DNA of 64,000 bases from Myxocyprinus asiaticus (GCF_019703515.2 NC_059365.1:34553501-34617500), one strand, 5' to 3'. Shown: positions 48,634-60,775, counted from the stretch's first letter. The notes: a model not told the origin generated them from the sequence alone. Translations and numbers: made by a program.

Positions 48634-48705
48634 CCTCCTGCCACAATGCTGAACTACCCGCTGAAATGGCTGGGACCTTATCTCGGCTCCTCAGCATAAA
48701 ACCTG

Positions 48706-48867
48706 AATGAGTGGTTGCATACCAGCTCCTTTTATACTCGTATGTCCGGGGGAGTGGTATGCAGATACCACTCGCCAATTTTCATTGGCCTTTTATCAAA
48801 GACCAGAGGTGTCTCGGGTTCCCAAGAGTGACCCCTAGTGTCACTACATCGACACAACGTCTTGTTC
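48706..48867. repeat. Right ITR of the second DIRS copy
   Basis: It is the inverted counterpart of 46386-46543, including the CCTTTTATAC word (TATAAAAGG on the minus strand). Differences lie mostly at C/T and G/A positions, as expected from ageing after insertion. Confidence 0.85.
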
Positions 48868-49358
48868 CCTCCAACAAGGAACGGAGGTTACGCAAGTAAC
48901 CAGGATGATTTCAAGCAGTTTTTTTTTTTTTTTTTTGGTCATATGGGATACAGCGTGACTCTTACATCATACAAAAAGCACAGAAGTGTGACGTCTACAG
49001 CTTTATCTCAATTCGCTCATTTACGCTCACATGTAACACTCACTATTTATTGAATGGTGAGTGAGCAAACAAGTGTTTTCAAACACAGCATATGCATGGA
49101 TGTGTAAATAGCACAGTAATACCTCTCAAGAGTTGTCATGAATTGGCATGAAAAGAAACTTATCTTCCACAATGTCATATACTCTTTTAGGTCTTTTGGC
49201 ATTGTGCTGATGTCATTACTATGACAACCAAAGTACATATGAATAACTCTGTCTGGCCAAACATCTGACTTCATCACATGCTAAAATGACAATGTGAACA
49301 ATCAGTCCCAAAAATTCCCGTAAAAACAAATCGGAATTGGGTGCAGTGTGAACAAAGC

Positions 49359-50200
49359 TAAAGGTGGTCGGGTAAATCAACTAAGCGATAGTTTCTATAT
49401 TTTAGTGCTACATACAGAGAATTATGGGGTACAGCAGTTCACTCAGGACTGTAACACAGCAATGATCTCCAGACTTGTAGACTTGTGTGGGCAGCTCTGT
49501 TTGACAACTCAGCACACTACCCTGCTGATAAAACATAGGTTACCATGGTAACTTGCAGATTTCACTGGCTGGGAGAGCAGAATTTCAGCTGAAGAGAAAT
49601 GACACATGAGTTTGAAAAATGGCAGAAAGATTGTAAAAGGATACATGCATGTAAAAAGTATATGGAATGTGCCAGCACAACTTAATTTGACAGAGAAAGA
49701 CTTCTCTCTGGTTATGATGTAGGGATGATGTTTTGATATAAAAATATATTTTGCATATGTGTGTATTTGTCAAACACACAGTACAGAAAGACTAAAAGAC
49801 ACAGAAGACACATCTTCTGGCTGTCATTCATTCGACATGGAACACTATGTATAAAAGTTGTTTTTTGTTCTCGTGCAAGAGCGCAAGAAACGTAACTCCG
49901 AGCTACACCCTGACTATGGCTGTAAAAATGACATGTTAATTTAGTGTAAATAAGAGTGGGTGAACAGACATTTGGATAATGTTACACCATAGCACACGGA
50001 TTAGAAACGCTGAACTGCATTTTTTGTACACACACACACTTAAGTGCTGTGTAAATATGCATGTTTTTCTTCTTTTTGCTGAAATAAAAAAATTTAAAAA
50101 ACTGCCTACCCTGATAATTTCAGACCCCGTCTGTCTGTACAAACCCTTTAATTCAAACCAGAATAAAATACATGTATAACTAGATTATGTAAGCGCTTGG
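49359..50200. other. Stretch with no recognised gene
   Basis: Nothing recognisable as an exon, RNA gene or transposon end. Confidence 0.4.
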
Positions 50201-51214
50201 CAGGGTATCTGCAGGTATCAGCTAATCCAATTTAATACTTTTTAATACCCTTTTCAAGACCTTTCAAAAATATTTAAATCAATCACTATTGGGGTTAATG
50301 CATATATTTACCCACCACTAGATGCGACATGAAGTCACATATTAAAATGACACATTGCTAATGCGAGATAAAGGGCTGGTTTGATTCTGTATGCCTATTG
50401 TGTGTATTTTTATGCAGCCATCTACAGTAGTTATTAAAGTTCATTACTTATGCTTTTGTTCATTACTATACACAAGGTACCTCGACTGGATGTCACTCCA
50501 AATATCTTACATAAACATCCATTTGTTTTTGTTTTTCAGAGCACTCATTGCTCTCGTAAAACATGAGCACAAATGGCCCTGCATTATTGACACTACCAAC
50601 AAGCTTCTCCTTGAACTAGGCCAAATCAAATGATATATGCTGTCATGCCACACATGAACCTTTTTGCTTTATCTGAGCTATATTTTTGCTATATTGGGGA
50701 ACATTGTTTGAAAAAGCTGGCAAATATCTTCGTACAACCTGAATGAGAGGTGCTTTACCACAGTTCTGAGACACCACATTACTTCAGCCTGCAATGAATC
50801 AGTTGCTGTTTATTTATTTGCACCAATACAGCAGTTTGGTTGGCCTAATACAAAGTAGTATTTACCAATATATATTTTTACTAAAACATTTTTGTGAATT
50901 AACAGTATGTGCAAAAATGTTTTGGAACACATTTGAATATTATTTATTAATAATATTATCATTGTGGGTTCCTTTCAAGTTTTTTATTATAATATAAAAT
51001 TGAATTAATATAATTTTGTTTGTTTTTTATATAATAGTAATATATTTCAGTAGTATTTACTTCACCTTCACTCAAAGCTTTTATTTCGGCAGACTTGGAG
51101 CCTTTATTTTGGCTGAAAGGCAGTGTTTATTTAACAGTTTACATTGTTCCTCATTTTAAATCTGGTTAAACACTGTCATCTTCTTTTCTGTGATACTGTG
51201 TCACATTTTTAGAT

Positions 51215-51470
51215 TTGTATAATAATTTGGCTTTGACCTTCAGGACAGCCGATGGAACACCACCCTCTTACTTTAATTCACTCCTCCAGGTCTATGTCCC
51301 CTCTCGCTCCCTGCGTTCTAAGAATGAGCAATGGCTGGTGGTTCCAAGTTGCAGTCGATCATTCATATTCTCTGTTCCTCAGTGGTGGAAAGCGCTTCCA
51401 CCAGATATCAGATATATTCTCCAGATATCAAAAACAAAGCTGTCTTTTGTTCCAAATTGCATATAGACTG
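51215..51470 (+). pseudogene. LINE reverse-transcriptase C-terminal tail fragment
   Basis: The translated words APSYF-like (GTPPSYFNSLL), VPSRSLRS and SVPQWWKALPPDIR form the conserved C-terminal tail found after the RT of L2/CR1-clade LINEs. The frame ends at 51466. No RT catalytic core or endonuclease is present, so it is a 5'-truncated copy, as usual for LINE insertions. Confidence 0.72.
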
Positions 51471-51538
51471 CGTTTAATATGTACAGTTTTGCCATTATCT
51501 ATTTAGAAGATATGAATACTCATCTTCAATTATGTAAA

Positions 51539-51613
51539 AAAAAAAATTATAAAAAGCTTTTGAAAATAATTCCACCATATTGTGTGATATCCTAAAAAAA
51601 AAAAAAAAAATTG
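51539..51613. repeat. Two poly-A runs
   Basis: Poly-A runs at about 51537-51546 and 51593-51610 lie downstream of the LINE fragment and may be part of its tail or later simple repeats. Confidence 0.5.
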
Positions 51614-53100
51614 TGTTGTAAAATATTTTATAAACTTTTTACACTAATTCATGTTTGCGTTAATTAAAAAAAATAGTTCAATGTGGGACTTTTATTTTGA
51701 AAAATTATGTCACCAGCATCTCGTCTCATTATCTCCATACACATCACCGCAGAGTGAAAGCACAGGACAGCTCCGGTTACACCTACAAATGCACAAATTG
51801 TGTCATGCTCCATTATGTGAGTCAGATTTTTTGGAGAAACACGATTTTAGTTTAAGCTTGATGATGTCACTGTTATCTCGAAATTCAAACAATAAATGTT
51901 GTATTTATACTTTTTAATGGTGCCTGTGACAGATTGCGGTAGCTGGCCATTCAAACAGAGCAGGGAACAACGCTCTCTCTCTCCAACTTATAGCATGAAA
52001 AAACATGAATGAACCTCTGAGGGTATGTTGAAAGATACACTACAATGTACTGAAATGTTTCTTCTCTGATGTAATTGCCCAATCTGTTAATATTGAAATG
52101 ACAATGGAGAAAATAAATGGGGAATATCTCGAGCCCCGGGACAGCACTCACAGGACCAGCACATATGTATGTACACTGAACACTGTATCAGTACACTGAA
52201 CTGATAATTTAGCAGAGACGAGCCACTTCTATTAAAATGAATGGGAGAAATTGGAATGCTCAACCAAGAAGCTCTGAGCACCCAAAGGTCAACGGATGTA
52301 GAAAGGAAGTCCAGCCTTACAGTTAAAAGAGACAATCACCTTTTAGATACAGACATCACAGTATTGTCAGATTGTACTGCTGATTTGAAATATGTTCTTT
52401 GATCGTAATCTTGACCAGCCGTTTTTGAGATTTTGGTCTTTCTCCATTCAAGTAGACGGGAGCTGCACTGGCATGACTTGAAATAGCCTCCTGAGAGCAT
52501 TCCAAAGGTGGCCGACAGTGGACTGACCTGCCAGAGAGACTTTGGCACTGAACGTACATGTGAAAACCACATGCCCACTGTATTCTCTGTTAACTGCGAG
52601 GCGTGAAAGGTTTTCATTCGTAAGGTTTTCATTCAACCTTACGACCCACTGAGGGAAATGTTCAAACAAACAAAAATAATAACTGGGTTATTATGATTTA
52701 AGACTTTTTAATGGCCTTATTTTTCACCAAATTGATTCAATACCTTTTAATACTTTTTTAATGACTTGTGGATACCCGTGCTATTTGTTCATTTCCTTGA
52801 AAAATTGGAATTGTATTCCAGGTTTCATTCAATTTCTGCAAAATCAGCCTAAAGGAAAGGGTTTTCAATGGTGAAGTGGTTCATAGTAAATTATTCAAAT
52901 ATAAAGAACGTTACGCTGGTAACCTCTGATCCTAGAACAGTCCATCTCCACCTCTTTACTCTTTTAGACAGGTGCACATTACAAAACAATTGAGTTTTAA
53001 TGAGCTCCTAGTGTTTGTACAGGTCCATCTCTGCCCAAGGCTTGCGTTCATTCATTTTAAATGAGCTGCCTAAAGAGATCCCACATTAATATGCATACGA

Positions 53101-53640
53101 GGGGTGTGCAGCAAAGCCATTATCTGTATCTGTATCTGTATTTGTATCCGTTACTATGACAAAATGATCTGTGTCTGTCTCTGTATTCGGATAGAACCAG
53201 ATGTGGGCGTGACTTTATCCGGAAGTGTCTTAAACTACTTTTAAAATGTAACTCTTTCATTTATAGTTTCTGTATATAAAATATGCCTCAGATAGGCATA
53301 GGATAAGCTATTTAATTATTATGATTAATAATAATTATTATTATTTTTGAATTATATTATTGATATATTCTTTATTTTTTCTCACCAAATGAAGCTGGAT
53401 ACGTAGGCGACATTAACTGTGGAATATGTTTTTAGCTTTGGTTTCTCCTGGTATTTTTGCCATTAATATCTGCTGAAAAATAATTTTGGTTTATGTCTGC
53501 AATGTGCAAGTATGTTTAAGTTTATGTGCAGTGTGCAAGTATAACAATGTTATTCTGGAGGCACAAGGTGTCAAGCTATTGTGAAATGTCAAGCACACAT
53601 TTTGCTGCGAATATTAAATACAAATACAAACATTAAAAGA
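53101..53640 (-). repeat. Inverted copy of the 22-kb interspersed repeat
   Basis: It matches 21985-22525 in inverted orientation. Shared features include TCTGTATC repeats, CTGTATTCGGATAGAACC, the GAAGCTGGA segment and ACATTAACTGTGGAATATGT. It ends in GGGGTGTGC at 53101. This copy lacks the LTR insertion and the left part. Confidence 0.75.
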
Positions 53641-54859
53641 AATCATCTACCATTGGTTGCCCAAAACTGGCAGTTTTGATTGAGCCAATGTTGCTATGTT
53701 ACACTAGGGTGCATTTCCCATACAATGACATAACTCGCTGCTTATCCACCATAGTACAATGTATTGTTGGAGAAATTAACTAGCTAGTCACAACTGTTTC
53801 CCGAAACCATAGTAACTATGTCGCACATTCATCGTTGTGACCACATTGGTTCAACAACATATAGCTGTCGTTAATGATGTTACCCAGGGGGTGGATTAAT
53901 AACTTCCATATTAAATTGTAAAAGCTCATTTACATGTACACCAGAAAGCTGTTTAATGCGAGAAAGCTGCTGAAGATTCTACCATAAAAATTAAGAGACA
54001 TATTTTATAATACGGACAATTTGTTAACTATTGCAGTGTTTTTGCATAAATTTCAGAATTACTTTTCATCAGACTGATGCTGTTAATTTACCAAGTGATG
54101 TCACTAACCAAGTTGGAATGTTATCGTTATTTTTTAACAGCTTTGCCAAAGCCACACATTAATATGCAGTCTAATAATATGCCTTTTTAAAAGCTGGTGA
54201 TGATGATAATTATCATGTTAATGATGCAGTCTAATATTAGCAAGGAGATAAAATTTTGTTGCTGTGTTTAGAATCACAAGTTCTCATAGCTGAGTCTCTC
54301 ATCACATCATGGATAAACATCTGAGAGAGGAAAAACCGCTTTGGATTTCAAGTGTTGACATGTCTTGGCCTGTACGGATTCTACAAACCTTCAAAAGCAT
54401 TTTTCCCGGCTAATCAATTCAAGCTGTGCTTTAGGACAGGGTTAGTACATTTCTGCTTATAGCATAAATGTTTGAAGCCTACCTGAGGAGCTTCTATTGA
54501 TTTGATCAGGATAAGAAGGCCTGGCAAGAAACTACAGGGAACAATAATCTTATTCTTGAATGTAAGCTTTGAGATGCACTCCAGCCTTGAAGAACCTTCT
54601 TTTATAATGCATTTCAGAACCTTGAGTTTTCCCGATATTTGAAGTAAGTCTGCTGACCTGATGAAAGTATTTACAGCTAGTTGAAATCAAGGGGTCAATG
54701 TTTGACTAATTAGCATGGCACAGCTAGCCCTGTATTCTGACAACATAATCACAAGGGAAATCGAAATGTTGCTTCTGAATGTACCCTGAAATCAACCCCA
54801 TTCTGCAGATTACTGACAAGTGGCATCAGACATTTTGGCATTAATTCAAATGTGATCAC
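53641..54859. other. Stretch with no recognised gene
   Basis: 53700-53890 has TGCATTTCCC and TGTTTCCCGAAACCATAG words of a common fish MITE (possibly Harbinger-like), but no clean ends were found. The rest shows nothing. Confidence 0.4.
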
Positions 54860-55250
54860 TTTTCCCTTTAGCACTGCTGATACCATATTATGCTCTGAGA
54901 CATAAACAATGGTGAGTGCAATTTGGAAGTTGCATTTTCACTCTAAAATTACATGTTTTTCCACTGACGGTTAGGTTTAGGGTTGGGGTTTGTGTTAGGG
55001 GGTAGAGTTTATAAAATATGCATTCCTGTTGACTGTACATTATTACATTATTAACAACTAAAAATACAACTCGCTTTTGGAGCCACTCTGTTGACATATT
55101 ACCTAGAAACTGGAGCTCACACATGCCCTTACATTCAACATTACAGCCACTGGGTGTCAGTGATTCATATTTCGATAAGCACAGATCGATTTCAACAGCA
55201 GAACATTTTGCTTTTTGCTAAATTCACAGTGAGATCAGTCTGATTCTAAT
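54860..55250 (+). repeat. Interspersed repeat, copy B
   Basis: It is a direct-orientation copy of 37420-37790. It includes GGTTAGGTTTAGGGTTGGGG followed by AAATATGCATTCCTGTTGAC, and ends near AATTCACAGTGAGATCAGTC. Non-coding. Confidence 0.75.
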
Positions 55251-57244
55251 GAACTACTTTTTTTGCAAGCAATATTCGAATCACAAATATTTCATTATAT
55301 TACTTTAGAAGTTTTACTAATGCCAATTTTTTGGAGGGCTCTTAAAAGCATAAAATATAATTGTTCCCTGTCTTCTGCCTTTGACATTACAGTTCAGGAT
55401 AGTCACTAGTGAAGGGTTTGTAACTGTGCACGCTCTTGGTGTGCCATTTATACAATCAGTGTTATTTTCCTGTGGCCCAGAGTGGTGAGTCACATGGCAT
55501 TTATGGCTCAGCAAAGATGGCAGATTTAAAATCAGATACTTGCGGGAGGGTCTTGCACCAACCGGTGACCTGCCTTTGAGATGAATGGGAATGCTAACAG
55601 ACGCTAGCTCTCTTCAGGTATTATAGACCTCCTGGGTTGGACTTGTGCTGTGCTAAACTTTCTTTTACATTCAAATGATTCTTTCCAATGGTTAACAATG
55701 ATTAAATGATGATTAATTGGGTCATTAACAATGTATCATTGCCCCTAGTGATCCAAATAAAAACGTACTGTGTCACAACCAATCCAGCATTTTTGAATCC
55801 ATTCCCTGTCCTTCCCCTGCGTGTTTCACAATTAACACTCTCCGGATCGCAGCTTTGAGAGATTGGAGAAACGTTGATGGATTGCTTTTGCATGTGGAAT
55901 TAATAACACCACCCAATCTGGGCAGTGTCATTATGACTAGGGTCTTCCCTAACAGAGGAGAGACAAAGTAAACACATTTAATATTCATAATTTCCCTTCA
56001 GAGTAAATGAAGTGGAAAAGGAACAAAAACTTACGCTTGACTATTATTTACATTTATTTGAATTAAGTAGAACATATTTATTTCACCTTTTTCTCTCCTC
56101 CTCACTAACTCTTGTTAATTATAATGGGGTGGTGGGGAGCGATGCGGAGGTGTATTTTCAAGTGACAAACGACGACAGATTATTCAAAGGTGAGATTTGA
56201 GTGCTATTGATGAATCTTTTGCTAGCTTTTAGAGAACGTTTGAGAAAGTGGTTTCCATGATTCATCTATATTATATTAACTTATCAAAGCACTTGGATTT
56301 GATTGAAAACACATTATTAATTTGTTTACTTGCATGTTTGTGCATTTATTCTCACCATTTATAAGTTTTGTGCTCTTTTGGGATATGCAATTTTCTTTTA
56401 CGTGCCCATGGGATGTTCAGTTTGATGTCAAGTAAAGTATTCAATTAAATTTTATTCCAATTAAATTTAATTTTATTTATATAGTGCTTAATGCTACTTT
56501 TTGTTCCTAAGTAGCATTATAGAACATAGAAAAAAGATGGGCTAATTACAGCAGTTACCTGATTTTTCGTTTTTAGTTAGTAAAAGTACAGATCTGAGAC
56601 CACAGATATTTTCACTAAACGTTCCTCCAAAACACGGTGTCTTTAATCACCAGTTCATTACTGTGTTGGTCTGAGAATTACAGTAATCTCAGATGATAAA
56701 TTATTGCTAACATTTTTAAATATAGTCTTAAATTAGTGTAATCAGTTTGAAAGTAGTCATATGTTAAAGCACAACAAAGTAAAATAAGCTGGTTAACTGT
56801 TGAAATTAAAAGCAAACAATTCAAATACACATTTTGTATGGCTGTCATTATTTTACATGAGTAACAGACTACTTAGCAGTAAATTACTGGAGTACAACAC
56901 AGACCTTTAGCAGAAATAGATGCCGTATGTTCAACCTGCAAACTAATTTACTTTGTGTCCATAGATGGTCCACACAATATTTGGGATTCTTAAAAACAAC
57001 AACAACAAAAAAAAAAAAAAAAAAAACAATGGCTATTTGTGTCATCTATAGGCCAAGTGTGGGCATCTACTGTAGTACTGTAATATATATTAAATATTCA
57101 GATATTTTGATTTTGAATTAAGCTACATCGTGAATATCGCAATGATTTTGTGGTGCTTTTTATTGGGTCATGTACATCATCACTATTTTCACAATCCTAA
57201 TTTTTTGCATGACTTGAAAGTATGAGATAATTAAAAGGTGTATT
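55251..57244. other. Stretch with no recognised gene
   Basis: A TTTATTTATATAGTGCTT repeat word lies at about 56474 and an AAC/A-rich run at 56995-57026. No exon was recognised. Confidence 0.45.
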
Positions 57245-57993
57245 GGTAACACTTTGCGTTAATGTTCTCTTATTATCCCTAATGGATTATAAAGGGGTTT
57301 ATTAATGAATAATAATTCATTTATAAATGCATTATAATTTGGTTATTACAGCATGCATAAAAAGGGTGAATTTCATGCAATGCCTGCCAAATAGTGAGCC
57401 AATAATAACACTTATTCAACATTAGTAATCAATGAAAATGTATCTTAATGTACACATGTTTAACATTTATTAAGGAGTTGCCAACATTAGTCATCAGGCT
57501 TTATTTAATGGTTTATGCTGTGAATGAACATGGAGACAAAAGAAGTGTTTTTTTTTCAGGGGATTTTAAGTAACTAAGGAAATGTAAGACCATACTTTTT
57601 AGATCAACATGACAAACAAAGTGACAGCACGAGTGAGGCAAGACATTAATTACAGTAATTAATATAAACACTAAGTGGTCTGTATCAAAATTACATAATA
57701 CCTAATTTTAATCTTACTATAATAGTCTTTTTTTTTTTCTACATTGTGACATAAATCATGAATTAGGGCATTTTATGTTTTTGATTAATATAAGTATGAA
57801 TAAGTGTATTCATTAAGCATTTATAATATGTAAGTTAAAATGCTCACTATTTGGCAAATATTGGATGGAAGTTGCCCTTTTATGCATGTTGCTATAATTG
57901 CATATTAATAATGCATTTGTAAATGGCTTATTAGTAATTAATTAACTCCTTTATAAATCCTTAATAAGAGAAAGATTAATGTAAAGTGATACC
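57245..57993. mobile_element. MITE with long inverted repeats (GGTAACACTTT ends)
   Basis: The outer ~170 bp on each side are imperfect inverted copies. Shared words include GGTAACACTTT, TTAATGTTCTCTTATTA-like, TTATAAATGCATTATAAT-like, GCATGCATAAAA and CCAAATAGTGAGC. A convincing target duplication was not found. No coding domain; it could fold into a long hairpin. Confidence 0.75.
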
Positions 57994-58293
57994 AATGTTT
58001 AAATAGTGTCTCTCATTTAAAATTCTGAAAAATTCTGAAAAATATAATTGCATTATAGTTGATAAGTTTGCTTTATTTCCATTAATCATTTTAAAGTGTC
58101 TGTTTCATTGAATCGATTCAAAACTTTGACTTAAACATTTGTTGCATTATCACTCTGCACCCTGTGTGTCCCTATGTTTTTGATTAAATGTCATTGTTCC
58201 TTTAGATCATATAGTGAAAAACTAGATTATTTAACTAGATTTTTTTTTTTTTAAATTATTATTATTTTTACTGTATTTCACTTCTTGCTTTAA

Positions 58294-58691
58294 ATGTGCA
58301 CTCAGTAACTTTTGTCTTTGTGTCATCTTGGACTTACATTGACACCTAGCGGCTTGGATGCTGCTTAATTTAAAATTCAATAGTTTTCAGTTTCAGATGC
58401 CACTGTTGAAAATTAGTATTCACAGTCAGCCATGATTACTTTAATCAATGAGTGAAAGTGTCAAATAACAGGACGGTTACTGAGATTAAGCGAATAGTAT
58501 TTGGCTGGTCATGTGACAATAACATGGCAGCCTCCATGTGTGGACCCTCTCCAGGTAGAATAAAACAGCTTTTATAAGGTTACTGATATGACTAGAGTCT
58601 TCATTTTAATGTGAGTGGTCATGATTTTCTACATATATTGCAAATTACAGTTCATGTCTTTAGAAGTTAAACTTTTTTAATGAGCACACCT
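58294..58691. mobile_element. TTAA-flanked MITE, copy 2
   Basis: It is the inverted counterpart of 31945-32349. TTAA lies at 58290-58293 and 58692-58695. The ends are slightly decayed (ATGTGCACTCAGTAA and GAGCACACCT). It shares TCAGCCATGATTAC-like and AGAGTCTTCATTTTAATGTG words with copy 1. Confidence 0.85.
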
Positions 58692-58743
58692 TTAAATATT
58701 TTGGATCTAAATATGGCTTAGTCAAAATGATGTTTCCTCACAC

Positions 58744-58777
58744 TAAAAAAAAAAAAAACAAACAAAAAAAAAAACAA
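58744..58777. repeat. Poly-A-rich tract
   Basis: An A-rich run with three C interruptions directly precedes the Tc1-like element. Confidence 0.85.
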
Positions 58778-58782
58778 TTATA

Positions 58783-59862
58783 CACTGATGAGCCAAAACA
58801 TTATGACAATTGTTCCTCCATGTGCTGCCAAAACAGTGCCGACTCACCGAAGCATGGACTCTACAAGACCCCTGAAGGTGTCCTGTGGTATCTGGCACCA
58901 AGACATTAGCAGCAGATCCTTCAAGTCCTGCAAGTTGTGAGGTGGAGCCGCCATGGATCAGACTTGTTGGTCCAGCATATCCCATAGAATTGGATTCAAT
59001 TGGCTCAATTGGATTGAGATCTGGGGAATTTGGAGGCCACAGCAACACCTTGAACTCTTCATCATGTTCCTCAAACCATTCCCGAACGTCAAATTGACAT
59101 CCACATGAATGGACGGACCTAGGATTTCCCAGCAGAACATTGCCCAGAGCATCACAACTCCCTCCACCGGCTTGTTGTCTTCCCACAGTGCATCCTGGTG
59201 CCATCACTTCCCCATGTCAGTGGTGCATATGTACATGGCCGTCCACATGATGTAAAAGAAAACAGGACTCATCGAACCAGGCAACTTTTTTCCACTGCTC
59301 TAAGGTCCACTTACAATGCTTGCGTGCTCATTGTAGGCACTCTCGATGGTTGACAGGGGTCATCATGGGCACTCTGATCAGTCTGCAGCTAGAGTGCGAT
59401 GCACTGTGAGTTGTAAAACATTCTTCCCGTAACCATCATTAAACCTTTCTGTAACTTGTGCCACAGTAGACCTTCTGTCGGTTCAGACCAGACGGGATAG
59501 CCTTCATTGCCCTCGCACATCAGTAAGCCTTGGGCGCCCAACACCCTGTCACCGGTTTGTTGTTTGTCCCTCCTCTGACCACTGTTGGTAGGTACTCACC
59601 ACTGCTGACTGGGAGCACCCCACAAGCCTTGCTGGTTCAGAGATGCACTGACTCAGTCGTCTGGCCATAACAATTTGGCCCTTGTCAAAGTCGCTCAGGT
59701 TTGTACTCCTGCCATTTCTCCTGCATTCAGCATGTTGACTACGAGAACTGATAGTTCGCTTACCATCTAATCTACCCAGACATTAACATATTGCCTTTTT
59801 AGGAGATGATCAACGTTATTCACTTCACCTGTGAGTGGTCATAATGTTTTGGCTCATCTGTG
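58783..59862 (-). mobile_element. Decayed Tc1-like transposon
   Basis: The ends CACTGATGAGCCAAAACATT and AATGTTTTGGCTCATCTGTG are inverted repeats (one mismatch in 25 bp). TA is at both sides (58781-58782 and 59863-59864). It is 1080 bp long and contains remnants of a transposase on the minus strand. The family is different from the 13.7-kb element: the ends share no sequence and there is no IR/DR doubling. Confidence 0.9.
58880..59760 (-). pseudogene. Tc1-like transposase remnant
   Basis: The region near 59640-59560 reads [20 protein letters not shown], a helix-turn-helix DNA-binding segment. From 59207, VREWFEEHDEEFKVLLWPPN leads to SPDLNPIE, whose glutamate (about 59006) is the third catalytic acid of the DDE domain. 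Stops and frame changes lie between these blocks (for example near 59250). The first two catalytic acids were not located with confidence. Non-functional. Confidence 0.8.
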
Positions 59863-59864
59863 TA

Positions 59865-60683
59865 TGTTTAAGTAATTTCAGAGCAATGACATAAAAATCA
59901 AGACAGAATATTGTCAAAAGGCTAAGACATTGAGATTTCCTGTAGTAATATCGCCCAGTCCTAGCATCTACTACACCTCACACAGTAGATGTGATGAGGT
60001 ATTACAATAAATAGGGATTATAGGATTAAGTCAAGTTTGCATGGGCAGATATAATACATGAGTTAGAAGATGCTAGACTAATGTTAAGCTAAGTAGGGAC
60101 AAAGACCTGTAAGTATACACCAATGATCCTAATGTCTACAATCAACATGATAAACAGAAAATAACTATGATAGGTGAAGGTAACACAAGAGAGGATGTTG
60201 TTAGTAAGAGAAAATACAAGAGAGAGCAAAATGAACCCTTTTTTTTTTTTTTAGAGCCATACAACTCTGAATTAAACAGTTGGATTAATTTCAAATTTGT
60301 TCTGGTGCTTTAGAGATCCTGTCTGATCCATTCACCTGTGCCCATCCTCAAAAAAAGATATATATATATATCAGAACAACTTTACCACCCAGGAAATGAC
60401 CACAGGGAGAGTCATGTGAAAGTAATAGACCTCATCAGTGGCGCAGTCATCAATCACTTACCACATGGACTTTCTGAGTAATACACAGACAGCACAGCTG
60501 GGTTTTAATAATTGGGAAGTAAAATAATAATTTACAGTTAGGCCATTACCATCAAAATTACCCTCACAGTATGCATCTTAAAGTGCACAAAGTTTTAATC
60601 ATGTATATACTGTAAGATGCTTGGTGTCCAGAGATCAAAAACAGAGGCCCCAGAGTGAATTTGGACACTTAGGCCAAACTTAA
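59865..60683. other. Stretch with no recognised gene
   Basis: Poly-T at about 60239-60252 and a short TA tract at about 60359-60371. Nothing else is recognised. Confidence 0.4.
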
Positions 60684-60775
60684 AGGGATAGTTCACCAAA
60701 AAAGAAAATTTTGTCATCATTAACTCACCCTCATGTTGTTCCTTATGACTGACTTTCTTCAAGGAACACAAACGG
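60684..60775 (+). repeat. AAAGGGATAGTTCACC repeat remnant
   Basis: AAAGGGATAGTTCACC, then AAATTTTGTCATCATTAACT and CACCCTCATGTTGTTCC, is the start of the same family as the left arm at 28347. No opposite arm was found. Confidence 0.75.

Larger units (their letters stand above)
46359..48905 (+). mobile_element. DIRS-type retrotransposon, internal deletion derivative
   Basis: It starts GTTCCCTATC and ends GTAACCAGGA. The ITRs are at about 46386-46543 and 48706-48867, and the ICR is at 48524-48633. Inside are the N-terminal half of gag and then directly the C-terminal half of the tyrosine recombinase. Compared with the 6.4-kb copy, the missing part corresponds to about 7939-11720 there. The length difference (6370 against 2547 bp) agrees with one deletion of about 3.8 kb. 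The junction is at about 47410. The right end word differs from the 6.4-kb copy (TTGCGTAAC against TGGTGTAAC on the strand reading inward), so the two belong to different subfamilies. Confidence 0.92.
46239..49358. repeat. Host repeat interrupted by the second DIRS copy
   Basis: GGCTTTGTTTAGACAAGCAG on the left and GTGCAGTGTGAACAAAGC on the right form an imperfect inverted pair typical of a common fish DNA repeat. The left arm goes on with AAATCTGATTTTTGGCACAT. The DIRS copy at 46359 lies inside. No reliable target duplication was found, and the right part (48906-49330) is long for this family, so the span is provisional. Confidence 0.45.
50201..52780. mobile_element. Possible hAT-like element with CAGGGTATCTGCAGG ends
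   Basis: CAGGGTATCTGCAGGTATC on the left and GACTTGTGGATACCC on the right are an imperfect inverted pair. TTTAATACTTTTTAATACC words sit inside both ends, as in a widespread fish hAT family. A good 8-bp duplication is not visible (weak match at best). No hAT transposase domain was recognised inside. A LINE fragment (51215-51470) has probably inserted. The pairing of the two ends is an inference. Confidence 0.45.

Noticed and set aside
54960..55010. Interstitial telomere repeat
   Set aside because: Only a few irregular TTAGG/TTAGGG words occur, and the same words recur in the copy at 37505, so they belong to an interspersed repeat.
57245..57993. 8-bp target duplication around the long-TIR MITE
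   Set aside because: Flanks GGTGTATT and AATGTTTA agree at only four positions, no better than chance in AT-rich DNA.
58783..59862. Same family as the 13.7-kb Tc1-like element
   Set aside because: The terminal repeats share no sequence, the IR/DR doubling is absent and the transposase words differ.
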